Origin: Macrolepiota albuminosa
Taxonomy: Eukaryota; Basidiomycota; Agaricomycetes; Agaricales; Agaricaceae
Assembly: GCA_027475525.1 (NCBI GenBank)
Contig: JAMWFC010000125.1
Span: 62,001 to 126,000, forward strand
Direction of reading: 5' to 3'
Length of the DNA: 64,000 nt
Shown here: piece by piece, positions 24,264-35,423 of the stretch
Layout: each line of letters begins with the position of its first letter
Position numbering within the stretch: the first letter of the stretch is position 1
Translations under genes and position numbers: made by a program
The notes under the pieces: model-generated
What the model saw: only the letters and a program-made list of their open reading frames with translations
The model's database searches: none
What the model was told of the DNA's origin: nothing

Positions 24264-27200
24264 ATTCAAATAGTTTACATATGAGCAATATTTAAAGAAA
24301 AAAACTAGAAAAAAAGCTACTAGAATAAGATGAATAAAATTAGTCCTGTCACTGATATACAAAAACTTGCCACTTACTTTGTTTAACTCTTCAAGTAGAT
24401 GATCCACCAAATCATCATCTACCTTTGGAGGAAATGGAAAAGAAAAATTACTTCTTGTGCTTTTGTCTAGTACTTGTGCTGAAAGTGCATCCTTTTCAGC
24501 CCAGGCTGAGATTTCAGGAATTCTATCTGTCCAGCATGAAACTTTACATAGTAAATGTTCTAAGAAAATTGGACCATAACCAATACACTGCTTTGCTTCT
24601 AGTGAAAGATGCCTGGAAAAGTGACTATCTAGACAACATAGTGCAAAGTGAACAGCTTTGCGACTTTCAAGGTTAAAACCCAACAAACTTATTCCAGAAA
24701 AAGCACCAAGCTAAGGATGATTCCAAATCCAATCAACCATCTCTTCAAGTGTAGGCTTTGCAATTACTTTTTCAATTGCCAATGCATTTACAGTCTGCAT
24801 TACAGTCAACCCACTCATAAATCCAGTTACTTTGAGATCTTGAATGAAACGCAACGTATCACTCCATGATTTTCGTGGACTAGAATAAGTATCTGGGTCT
24901 TGATCTAGCATTTCACCCAAATATTTTTTCCAGCTAGTTTGAATCTCATAGGCCCAATAAGGTGACAATTTGATGTGTAAAGAAGAATGTGATAAATTTT
25001 CCTCTGATAATAAAGCCCTTCTGCTTGAAGAAATAGTTGGAAACAATTTTAGTAAATTGTTTGCTGTTCCATAGATAATGCTATTTGATAGCTGAAGAAG
25101 TCCAGGAATAGATTTATTAGGCCTTTCATCAGATATCACTGTAGGAGATCCATGATGCTCAAGTGCAGATTGAAAAATACCAATGCAATCAGACAGTGTA
25201 GTGCAATAAAAAGAGCCTGTAAAATCCAGAAAATTAGAGGTCTTATTGCCTTGTCCTGTTCCACTCCAGACCATTAAGTTTGACAGTCCATAAATAGAGG
25301 TAAGTACACGTCCTGGCAAATGTCTTTTTAAAAGTTGCGCTCCTTGATTGAATTCACAAATAGGATCAAATTGATCAGTATCAGATGAGGAATATTCCTT
25401 TCCTGTTCCAGGATTCAAGCCATCCAAAAGATAGCGAAGAGGTTGGTGTACCCATTGAAGATTTTGGCGGCGATTTAAAGCTTCACAAAGAATAATACCA
25501 GGAACAGCAACAGATATTGGCATATTTGGTGATTTCAATATAGTATTTCGTGATAGAGGAATATGTTCTTTATATGTAGTTCGTCTGGATGTAAAAGACT
25601 GTTTTGACTTAGCTTTTGTTGGCTGCACATCCTGGATTGTATCTACAATTTTTGAAAGTCTGCTTCCTATCTTGAATTCATACATGCGAAGATCTATAAA
25701 ATCAGCGATAGAATCGGTAATAATTGGTATTTCATCAGAACATTTGCGAAAAGCATTACAAAGAGGTTCAAAATATTTATCTGGCTGAGTATGGATACGA
25801 TGTACTAATGTAGCATCATTGGTAGCATCATCAAGAAATAGTGTTTTAGGCCTCTCTAAAATTACTGAGATACCTTTTGAAGCACAAATACTCTCAGTGC
25901 CCACATCTTCAATCAAAGCTTGTAGTATAATGCCTCGGAGCTGACAACTACGAATAAGAGCTAGCTGTTCTTTTTTTGATAGTCGTCCTGTACGATTTGC
26001 TGTAGTACTGAGATATGGCATTACTAGCTGCTCAATTAATAGATTGGACAAATATTCATTTAAAGCTCTGTAGAGATCTTGAGGACCAGGTTTGATAACT
26101 TTATCCCAAGTAAGCAAAATATCTCCTGGAACTTTGCTAGCTTGCAATGATGAAGTATTTGGCCTGACACCAAATAAATTCCAAGGAATTGAAGTATGTG
26201 ATTTTTCTTGCTGTGCAGACTTTTTTTTACTTCGATAATTTTTCCGATAATCAACAAGAAACTCATAAACTGTAATGACCAGGTCTCCATAGGAAGAATA
26301 ATGCTTTTTAAGATAAGCAGGTCCTTTTGATTCATGGATTTCCAGCAGTATATTAAGCATTTTTGGCAATGAAGATGAAATAAAGTCATTGATAATAAGT
26401 ATGTTTCGACATTCTTGCCATTGAATTGATGCTTGTAAAATTTTAGTTACAAGGTTGTTTTGCTGTATAATTCTAAAGCTTTGTACTGCTTTAGTAACAC
26501 AAAGGATAAGTTTTTCCATTGTTTGGAATTGAGAGGAAATATCATCATTATTATCAACATTAGCAATATCAGTATTATCCAAAGGACTAGCTTGTAGAAA
26601 TCCAGTACATGATCGCTGATCCTTGGCAAGACTATGAAAAACTTGAGGCCAATGATGAATATTTTTATCAAGCTTATAAAAAGCAGCTTGTTTTTCAAAA
26701 TGTTGAAATGAGTAATTTAAATCATCATATTCATTTTGAAAAAATTGAGGATCAAGCCATGATAAAGCTTTCTTGATTCTATGTGGTAAAGATTTTGTTG
26801 AACGATGAGCTCGTTTTCTCAAAATTTGATTGTTGGCAATATATTCATCAAGTAGTTCTGATGCACCCTCACTATAAATATATAAATAACATGTACATTT
26901 ATTATATTTGTCAAGTAAACATACCAAAGATCACTTTCTTTTATACGTTGATTATAACGTGAGCTGTATCCTACAAACTTGATGTTAAGCCAAAGAACAT
27001 TATGAATAATGGTCTGATTGCAATAAAATATTAGTTTTTTAAACTAATTATTAATTTCCAATGCTGTAAAGCTTACATGATTAACAATAGCTTCAACTTC
27101 ATAAGTTCCATATTCTTGGTTTCCAATTAAAATAGGCTAAAAATTTCAAGATAAGTTTGGTTATTTAAAAGACCAACTTTAATAATACTAACATCTCCAA

Positions 27201-28095
27201 TTAGACCTTTGTTATATGATTGAGTTTTTTCTTGACGAGTTCTTTTTTGCCGTTTTTTAAATAAAGCAGGAGATTCTTGCATTGTTTCAGAATCTTCAGA
27301 TTCAATAGAAGAGCTATCAGATGTATCATAACTGATTGAAGGTGATTTAGGCTGTTTTCGCTTTAATAAAGTTACAGGATTGGTTTTCAATAGCAACTGT
27401 TCTTCTTCTTGTTCTTTTGATGATTGAACTAATTTCAGCTTGTCTTGCATTTGCTTATATGTTGTCTGTTTCAAATTAAGATCTGTAGCAAAAGCTAATT
27501 GCAACAAGTAGGCATAATAGCCACGATAAAGTAAAATTTTTTCTTGATCTGCCTTCTTTAAAACATCTAGCTTTGGAATTTTTAATGGAACATTGTCTCC
27601 ATTATCATCTTTTACTGACATTTTTGCTAGAAGAGTAGATGCAGTTTCATCCAAAGAAATATTTAAAGATAAAAGAGTTTCAAAGAAAGCATATGTAGCT
27701 TCTGCAGCCATTCTTGATTTTCCTTCTTGTAATGAACCCAAAACATGTGGAGTGCCAGCAAATGTTAGAGATGTTGGATCTGAACGTGAAAGTGATCCAC
27801 GATTACCAAACAAGCTAGCTTTAGTGAGAGCCATTCCAGAAGTATGTGAAACAGCTGCAGCTGGAAAATATACTGGAATGCCAATACGATTTACTGATGC
27901 AGCTTTTTGCCAATATTCATTGAACTGCTGCAATTCTGAATTGTTACGAAGTGTTTCATGAATAGAGACTTGTCTACCACCATGAAGATCTCGAGCATTA
28001 AAAAAAAGAAAAAGAATAGAACAATTTGGTTCTCTGACAAAAAGCCCATAGCGTGCAAGAACAAAACTGCCCTCATGGGCACCTGTATTATGTTT

Positions 28096-28249
28096 AAATT
28101 TATGCTATTATTATTGAAAATAGTACTTTGCTTACCAGGTGGTATATTTACCAAAAGTATAAACATGGTTAAAAATTTATGCTATTATTATTGAAAATAG
28201 TACTTTGCTTACCAGGTGGTATATTTACCAAAAGTATAAACATGGTTAA
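28096..28249. repeat. Exact 77-bp tandem duplication (likely assembly join)
   Basis: 28096-28172 equals 28173-28249. The unit spans the exon end NIPPG and part of the following intron of the oxygenase gene. Removing one copy restores a normal exon-intron-exon order. Confidence 0.9.
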
Positions 28250-29283
28250 ATAAGCTATTGCATCCCTATCTGTATGCAAAGTACCTTGGACTTTGCCAAT
28301 TTCTTTAATAAGATCACCACCATTAAAGCCAGATGAGACATTAAGTTGAACACCAATTCCTCCTTGCTTTAATCCAGCAAATGAAAAACAATCATTGTCT
28401 TCCAAATAGAATTGAGTAATCTCCCACTCAAACTTAGACATAGAAAGAGGAGCAAGAATGCAATATATTTCACTGAGAAAATGCAAAAAATGTTGAATTC
28501 TATTTTTTGCAGAATCATAAGCAATTTGGAGAGCCGGCACAAGAATTCCCATTTCATGCCCTTCTTCGAGCATAGATGCAAGGCTGTAAGAGCCATCAAA
28601 TTGATACATTTGTTTTTCAGGTTGATGTTTGGAGCGCATATTTTTGCGCAAGAATGGTAGAGCAAAAATAGGATCAAGTCCATTATCAGAATCAGGAGTT
28701 GAGATGCAACTCATTTGAAAGCTCAAGAAGCTTTGAATAACACTCTGGATACATAATTTCAACAGAGTTGAGAGTATGAAGACAAGCATGAGTATGCAAC
28801 CCTTTAATATCGCCTTGGATGTTTAAAACATATGGTATTCCAGGTGTCATAGTCACCATTCCCTTTGGATGACCATCCATATAAACTTTTTTTTCAATAT
28901 CCCAGATAGCATCAACATAGTCAGGAAATATCAGTCTAGATTGATAATCAATATCTTGAGTTTTTTTTAGAAAAATCAGCTAATATAGTAGTTACAAAAG
29001 CTGTCTGAGCTGAGAATCTAGAATCAATCTGAAGTTTCCAAGTGGGAGATTTAGGATATGTAAACAAATGTGATAATGGCTCATCATTGAGCAGTGGAAC
29101 AGCTTTATCACCAGGAGAAAGACCAAGAATTTGGTATGATGTTACATCAATTTGAGGATAAAAAAAAGCAGAATCTTCAGGATGTGGTATAATAGGCTTT
29201 ACACTATCAGGATAATGCCCATATGATATTGCTATATAAAATTAATCTCAGTAAAATTAAAATAGCAAGTAAATATTATATAC

Positions 29284-30040
29284 CAGAAGAGGCAGAGTCA
29301 ATTTGTTGTTCTATACAATATCAACCATCAATAGCAGCAAAAAATAAGTAAATATTACACACCATAAGCACTTGAGTCAAGTGTTTGTCCTATATAAAGT
29401 CAACACTCAATTGTAGTAAAAAAAAACCTGAAATGTTGCGCACCAGAAGTTGGTAAACTCATAATTGCTTGTTCTACACAGTATCAACCATCAATAGCAG
29501 CAAAGAATAAGTAGATATTACACACCAGAGGGATCCAAGTGAAGTATTTGTCCTATATAAAATCAACACTTAATTGCAGCAAAAAAAAACTGAAATGTTG
29601 CACACCAGAAGTCTGTAAACTCATAATTTCTTGTTCTACACAGTATCAACCATCAATAGCAGCAAAGAATAAGTAGATATTACACACCATAAGCAGTTGA
29701 GTCAAGTATTTGTCCTATATAAAGTCAACACTCAATTGTAGTAAAAAAAACTGAAATGTGGCACACCAGAAGTCTGTAAACTCATAATTCCTTGTTCTAC
29801 AGAGTATCAACCATCAATAGCAGCCAACAATAAGTAGATATTACATACTAGAAGACTTGGTGTTCGAACCTGATTGTCCTATATTAAATTGATCTTGAAT
29901 GGCAGGAGATAATAAAAAAGTAGAGAAATATTACCGAGAGCTTGTTTGTTGCTGGCTAGAAAATAAAAATGAACAGAAGAATACTCTAGTATATAGAATC
30001 TAAAACATACTTTGCATGGTTTGGTCTGTGGAGATAGTTG
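29284..30040 (-). other. Tandem array of nine or ten micro-exons
   Basis: Minus-strand exons with GT/AG borders: 30040-30011 (30 nt), 29955-29935 (21), 29878-29849 (30), 29796-29767 (30), 29714-29688 (27), 29635-29606 (30), 29552-29526 (27), 29473-29444 (30), 29389-29363 (27), 29310-29284 (27). Every length is a multiple of three and all are phase 1. Introns are 52-56 nt and fall into two alternating, near-identical types. The peptides alternate between EQxIMSLQTS and GQxLDSxAY. The basic module is two exons plus two introns, about 162 bp, repeated about three to four times. The first of the ten (30011-30040) could instead be part of a longer exon. Confidence 0.75.
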
Positions 30041-30559
30041 CTAGATGTGCTGGTGAAAGTGGGAGAAAGAAGAGAGTGAACAAATATTGGCGATGGAACT
30101 TGATGTGTTTGAACTACTTTGTTTGAAATCAACTCTGAACCCTGAAAATCATGTGGTTTTTAATCACTTGACTGATATATCTATGTTGAGAAACACAACC
30201 ATCAACTGTATGTACCGAGCAACAATTATTTGTTGAGACAAAACCTCACATTTGTAATAGCAATAAAACTAGCTCTTCTCTACAGCTTGAAGGGAACAAT
30301 TTTTGTATATTTTTCGAGTCTATGTTAGTCTATCATATTGATTAAACAGATACATTAAGTGTCCGCTCTCTAGCTTAACCGCATCATCCCTATTAGAGAA
30401 CATCTCATCAAGCGTCTCTGGCATGCAACTCCCATAGTTTCCTCCTTCACATCTTCCACTATATCTCATCCTCACTCTCCCAGCCTCTCTCCCTCCTAGG
30501 CTAACTCTGTGTAACACCATGGACTCAACAGCGCCAAATCCAGCATCAAGGTCCTGTTG

Positions 30560-30860
30560 AATTCGACAACTCTTGCTCTACAAGCCTTGTTAACTACACC
30601 AACTTGAGCCATTCAAGCTCTTCCTTTACCCTCCAATAATACTTCGCCCACTCCCCCTGTATCCCTTCCATCTCCCTCTCGTAGATTCAGTTCTAGAGCA
30701 GGAGCTGTTTGCAAAATATGGTGAAGGCTGTGGAACGAGAGGCACACAACTTGGTGTCGGAAGCGGCGCGGAGGGCTTTAAGCTCCCTTTCCTGCTTCCA
30801 TATCTTGTTGGTCAGGAGGAGCCGTTCGCAAAAAGCAGTAAATTCATACGATGGCTGAGG
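30560..30860 (-). pseudogene. F-BAR-like coiled-coil fragment
   Basis: The minus strand reads LLLTNKIWKQERELKALRAA, SDTKLCASRSTAFTIFCKQL, then EREMEGIQGEWAKYYWRVKE with stops between. This resembles the helical F-BAR region found at the N-terminus of fungal F-BAR/RhoGAP proteins. It lies downstream of the RhoGAP fragment on the same strand, the reverse of the usual domain order, so the locus is rearranged or two copies are involved. Low certainty. Confidence 0.3.
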
Positions 30861-31039
30861 TCAGCGAATCCTTGAGTATTTAGGGTCAAGCACGGCGAGG
30901 CGTCGGTCACGACGGTTTCATTTGAGCGTTGGGTATTGGAAACAGCATGATCTGCTGAAAGCCACCTACTTCTTGAGCGCCTAAAAATCTTCTAGGATGC
31001 TGCGGGATTTGTCAACAAAACATGCCAAAACTCCCATGT

Positions 31040-31937
31040 ACCAAATTCTGTAACATTGCATCGACCATGCTACCACCGTTTGCTTGGCCTGGGTGCACGC
31101 TGGTTGGGGAGATGCTGAGCAACGTCGGTCCAAATACAATCACGAGGTTCTGCATTGACATGGAGTTCACTGCGGCGTGTTGGTTTATCCTAACACGATA
31201 GGATATTATGAATAATAATCAGATACGCAGAAGACGAAGACAAGATACTGGTGCAAGTGCCCGAGGAAATACTTGAACGTTGCGTAATTTGGGTCCAGAA
31301 GCTCATTTACCTGTTCGTGCAACTGGATGTGGCGGAGCCGATCGTTTTCAATTCCTTCAATGAAATAAGCACAATTAACTCAAAAGAGGATAAACATCTC
31401 TACACACTCGCTGCTTCGATGAACCTTTGGTGTAGATCGAATGTCAACAAAGGATCCAGGAGGTCTTGCAGCCATCCTTTGATTACGCTTGCGACGGTAT
31501 TTATATCTCCCGACCATTCTGGCGCATTGAGGTCCACAGAATCAAGGTCTGCATACACATACAATGCGTTAATCATGATTATTACCATGTGTGAACAATA
31601 AAAGAAAGTACAGAGGTACCCACCCTGATCCAGCTTCTGTCTTCGTTACCTTACTTGTCATCCCACTTATCCAATAAATCCCCTGTGTCTGCATTCCATA
31701 TTTCTCGATAGCTTGACAACATTTTTTCAAGATAGAAGGCAGCTCCACTTTGTCCCTCCCCATCTGCTCAGTGAGATCGACGCCGAACGTTGGCCGAGCT
31801 GGCGCATGTACACCATGTCCACCTACATCAACATTTGTGCTGTTGATAGGCTGTTTATCGATTTCGTGCCTCGGTATTGGAGGAAGCTGTATTTGTGAGA
31901 TACCCTGAGGTTGGGTTTCTGGCGGCAACAAGGTCAA
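31040..31937 (-). pseudogene. RhoGAP domain fragment with arginine finger lost
   Basis: The minus strand reads FGVDLTEQMGRDKVELPSIL, KKCCQAIEKYGMQTQGIYWI, an intron, DLDSVDLNAPEWSGDINTVA, SVIKGWLQDLLDPLLTFDLH, then IENDRLRHIQLHEQVNELLD, PNYATFKYFLGHLHQ and, after another gap, VNSMSMQNLVIVFGPTLLS. This is an almost complete RhoGAP fold of the Rgd1-like type, which stimulates GTP hydrolysis by Rho GTPases. The catalytic GIYR is GIYW (CGG to TGG at 31673-31671). An intron-like gap with stops separates the blocks. Confidence 0.75.
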
Positions 31938-32044
31938 AACTTACAAAGCCTTCCTCAATAGGACCTTCGCGTCGTGGACCACGTGAGACACCCCCACGAG
32001 CATACGTGTAACTCTGCATGTAAGTACGGAAATCACCGTATCAA

Positions 32045-32530
32045 TCATCGCCTTCCTGTATACGTCCGATGCAGCTGACATCTTCGACCATATGTCATCC
32101 TCCTGTCATTGTATTTGTAGAAATAGTATTCAAGATCATAATGATGAAACAAAATGGACCACGAACATTTCCCGGATTCTTGCCCTTCAGGAGCCCACCT
32201 TTGGCTACAGCTCGACGATTCCAAGAAGGTAATTGCCTCTGGCTTTCGTGCATGTTGTCTGAGTAAGCTGATCGTCACATCTACCACAAAGAAAACCATA
32301 AAAGCTGTGATTAATGTAGCCAGGTATGGAATCAATGTTATTGAGAAAGAATGATCATCGGTTTCCTGAGGTGTATCAAAAGAAAATGAAATAATAATAA
32401 AAATAAAAAAACTTACGTTGTCCCACGCATGATGACATGGCACCTTGTCATCATTGGCAAAGTCAACCGGAGAGCTCGTGAGGGCATGGGAACAATGTAA
32501 AGTGTGGCTAGAGACGTGGTGGCACAACAT
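32045..32530 (-). other. Open frame with a possible membrane segment
   Basis: A 161-codon frame contains one hydrophobic stretch (LATLITAFMVFFVVDVTISL) followed by a basic region. I recognise no family. It lies between the RhoGAP and Ppo fragments. Confidence 0.2.
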
Positions 32531-32589
32531 AGCTAGAGCAAGTGTCAGTTAGAATAAATGAATAAAAAAAAACTTACTGTGCATTAAAT

Positions 32590-32620
32590 GTCCCCAGAAG
32601 GAGTCGAACCTTCTGGGGAC
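32590..32620 (-). ncRNA. T-loop hairpin, copy 2 (perfect 12-bp stem)
   Basis: On the minus strand GTCCCCAGAAGG, loop TTCGACT, CCTTCTGGGGAC: 12 perfect pairs and a 7-nt loop, the same length as an acceptor stem stacked on a T arm (7 + 5 bp). It sits at the point where the Ppo homology stops, so it may mark an insertion. GGTTCGACTCC fits the tRNA B box. Confidence 0.5.
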
Positions 32621-32639
32621 TGTGGTGTTCATTGTACAT

Positions 32640-33810
32640 CATGGCTAGAAGAGTAGGTCTTTGATTGAAGTTACTGAGAATGACTTGCATGCCTTTTCCA
32701 ACTTGACCAAGCGTATGGGAGACTGGTACCCAAGCCTGCATTGTACTGTATATGAGGATCCAGCCGCCAGCCAGAACCATCAACGACAAGACCCAGGATG
32801 GCACCAACATAATCTGTACAGAGTATTCATTTCTCCTGATTGAGAAACAATTCGAGATCAGGACATACCGCCCAGAATAACATTCATGAAAAAGCCGCAG
32901 TTTATCAAGCGAGTTCTTTGGAAGATCTCATCTTCCTGGATCCAAAGGTCTTCGTCCAAACTAGGTGGCCAAGCATAAGTGCCATTTTCGTTGATGTTCA
33001 ACAATTTTTCCGCGATGAACTGGGATACATCCGCATTAACAAGCAGATCATAATATGTGGACAATCATAACGTACGTTATGATTACGATTAAACAGCACA
33101 AGAAGTGCGCAAGTGGCAGGGGGGCATGAGAAGCAGCCGACCATCTGAAAAGACATCGTCCCAAAGCTTGCCAGTCCCATCCTTCCTCCGCACTTGATCA
33201 ATATCGCTATCTGAGCTACCATAAAGGATACTGAGGTCCAGATAGCTGCTGGCGTTATTCTGGGTGTGGTTATGATGATCTGTGTCAAAGATGCAATGGA
33301 TGATCAAATCAGCAAACACGAAGAACAGGCTCAAGAGTCCACCAGGGTGAGGAACATATTCTCTCCTCCGAAGAATCTGGTCAAATACAAGATTCAAATC
33401 AGGAAGTTCGTGATTCGGCAAAATATGGATTGGTGGGACTGAACGAGCATATGGAGTCCTGGCTTTGCCGAGCGATGGTGCTAAGGGGTTGTAGTTGGAG
33501 CCATCAGCAGAGCAATATGAATATGCCACAGGAAGACCATCTCTGGTTGCTGGAGCTGTGGTGATGGACAATCTGGGGGCATTAAATTCGGCCGCGTATC
33601 CATTGGGCGGATGAGGAAGATCGTTGTAGACTATGTATATACATACAATGTTTAGCTTCCGTCTCGGCAAACAGTCAATCGGATCACTCACGGAGAGAGA
33701 TGACGAGCTTTGCAGATAATGAAGAGTTTGACAGTAGTCAAGACATAAAGACAAAAACACCCTCCAGCTAGCGTAGTAGTTCGTTCCTTGAGTAAAGGAT
33801 CCGGAGTGAA
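32640..33810 (-). pseudogene. Ppo-type fatty-acid dioxygenase (linoleate diol synthase) fragment
   Basis: The minus strand reads VFVFMS, stop, LLSNSSLSAKLVISL, an intron, YNDLPHPPNGYAAEF, GSNYNPLAPSLGKARTPYAR, LVFDQILRRREYVPHPGGLL, SLFFVFADLIIHCIFDTDHH, ASSYLDLSILYGSSDSDIDQ, VRRKDGTGKLWDDVFSDGRL, ALLVLFNRNHN, an intron, IAEKLLNINENGTYAWPPSL, EDEIFQRTRLINCGFFMNVI and YVGAILGLVVDGSGW. This is the heme-peroxidase (dioxygenase) domain of psi-factor-producing oxygenases, with the distal-His region (FADLIIH) and FNRNHN motif. The 3' half (proximal heme ligand and P450 domain) is missing. Introns are retained. The TGA at 33738-33740 fits CGA. Confidence 0.8.
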
Positions 33811-33823
33811 TAACCGCGAAATC

Positions 33824-34700
33824 TCACCAGAAGCCGTCAATCATCAAGGCCAACACCCTAAGCTGAGAAAATGAGTGTTTCTGTTCACGTGGGAAGTTCC
33901 CCATGCTGTCAAAATTGTTGTGTGCGGAGCCACGTGATGACGTGGCAGCATGAGAGAGTCGTTCTGATTGTTTGATGTTGGGCTGAGGCAGCAGAATGTC
34001 ATTGAAAAATGTGTGGGGCAAATATGGGGGGCAGGTACCTGATATAAGGCATTGTAACAGCTGCAAAGGTTTGATCAATGTAAAGAAGGCTTAAAAATAA
34101 TCATTACTCACCAGGCAAGTCATCTACGCATTTTGTCCTGCCCTCACCCTTTACATCACAGGTACCTCTACGTTGTTCTCCATTAATCCCGGATTGTCAA
34201 AAAATCCGTTGCCATCTCTTCTGGCTCGCCTATTGCTGCAAGCTCCAAGAGTAACATACCCAGAAGCTGTTTTGCCAGCATCACCCAGCCCAAAGCTAAA
34301 AGCAGAGTTAGTGGTATATCTCAACGTCAGCTAGTTAGACATACCAAGGAAGTAGCGCAGTATATCATTAGATGTGGAATATGTAGTTTCGTTGTACGTC
34401 GTCTACTCAATTGAACGAAGCAGCAGGAGCTCGGATGCCGTTGGGGGTAGCTGGAGCATTATGACTGAGGGAAGCGAGCTGTGCAAAGGCGGCAGATCCT
34501 ACAACACAAACATCGAGTCTCAACATATGACATGCAACATGAGACCCATGCGCACCTTGAACGCTTTTTCAATTGTTTGCTCAGCAGTCGCGACAGCGAC
34601 ACAATCGATATCCAGGCCATGTTCCCTCACGCAAGACTAAGTCAAATCACAAACGTCACACACCTATGCACTACGGCAAACGAACGGCATTTCAGAAGAT
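33824..34700. other. No recognisable gene
   Basis: Short frames on both strands (for example a minus-strand frame at 33824-34078) give no family match. One stretch near 34190-34290 (minus LGDAGKTASGYVTLGACSN) looks coding but is not identified. Confidence 0.3.
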
Positions 34701-34769
34701 CAAGGTCCCTATTGCAGCGTGTCAGCTCGGCATACTGTTTTGACCAACAGTTTATATCAATAATACTGA

Positions 34770-35423
34770 CCTGTGGTTCTTGTCAATCCCTTTAGGCGCA
34801 ACTTTAAGCTTGTTCTCCCTTCCAAAGATGCTCTGACATGAGCTGTCCTGCAAAGGGTGGGGCTCGCCGAAATAGGCTACAAATTCCGGTGCCAAGATGA
34901 CCTGACAAAGTCGGTCAGCTCCAGCCTGACGTTGCAGGTTCACTAGGATGGTGTAATGTATAAAAATAGAAGCTTGATACCGTATATTCATGAGTTCATT
35001 TCGTGCTGGACACCACGAACCCGCTGCTACAATGCCTTGTCCTCCGGGTTGTACTGTCATCAAGGCGCACGATCAACATCAGCAGATTGTTAATATGAAT
35101 TAAGCTCACCTGCGCTAGTAGAAAGAAAGAACCGAAGAATATCAGTGCTGGAAGAGATAGAGACGACGCTGGAAAATCAACACTAACACACGATCTGAGG
35201 ACAAGGTCAGTACTTTTGTCACTATTGGAAGTGAAAAAGGGAGAGGAATCAATGAGAAAGCAGAAATTGACCCACATTTAGCCCAGATAACCTTCCTCCC
35301 GCTTTGTGAAAGGCTTGCTGAGAAGTGACCCTTGTACGGTGTCTTGTCGTTACTAAATCTGATCTGTGCATACGTGAGTTTGGATTTAGCATTATGTCTA
35401 CTACACGTCTCAAGAAGCAACAT
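34770..35423 (-). pseudogene. DUF2461 family fragment
   Basis: The minus strand reads RFSNDKTPYKGHFSASLSQS, GRKVIWAKC, an intron-like gap, VQPGGQGIVAAGSWCPARNE, LMNIRYQ, a gap, DRLCQVILAPEFVAYFGEPH and IFGRENKLKVAPKGIDKNHR. Each block matches DUF2461, a widespread bacterial and fungal family of unknown function, in the right order (F-NDKTPYK, GG-----G-W-P, L-----DR). Frames differ between blocks and the C-terminus is missing. Confidence 0.75.

Larger units (their letters stand above)
24249..30040 (-). pseudogene. Candidate TET/JBP-like 2OG-Fe(II) oxygenase with chromodomain and large unknown C-terminus; near-intact
   Basis: The gene begins with a micro-exon array (29284-30040), then an exon from 29231 (ISYGHYPDSVKP). 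Residues reading GTLHTDRDAIAYLTMFILLV (HxD at 28276-28268), then after one intron SFVLARYGLFVREPNCSILF and NARDLHGG (His at 27984-27982), give the HxD...H layout of double-stranded beta-helix oxygenases and resemble the TET/JBP group. A basic Ser-rich linker follows, then three exons (27136-27077, 27013-26925, from 26871) encode a chromodomain: YEVEAIVNH, IKFVGYSSRYNQRIKESDL, ASELLDEYI. About 850 further residues have no family I know (ends IWNHP). Breaks: one extra A in an A8 run (about 28972), a frame change near 28740, and one in-frame TAG at 24711 with the frame continuing to about 24370. With so few lesions these may be sequencing errors. The 77-bp duplication at 28096 falls in an intron region. 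Confidence 0.6.

Noticed and set aside
29284..29880. CRISPR-like or simple satellite array at the regularly spaced repeats
   Set aside because: Repeats alternate in two types, carry splice signals at each border and keep an open frame of multiples of three; exons explain this better.
24249..30040. KDZ transposon
   Set aside because: TET/JBP-type genes often accompany KDZ transposases, but I found no KDZ transposase motif in the window.
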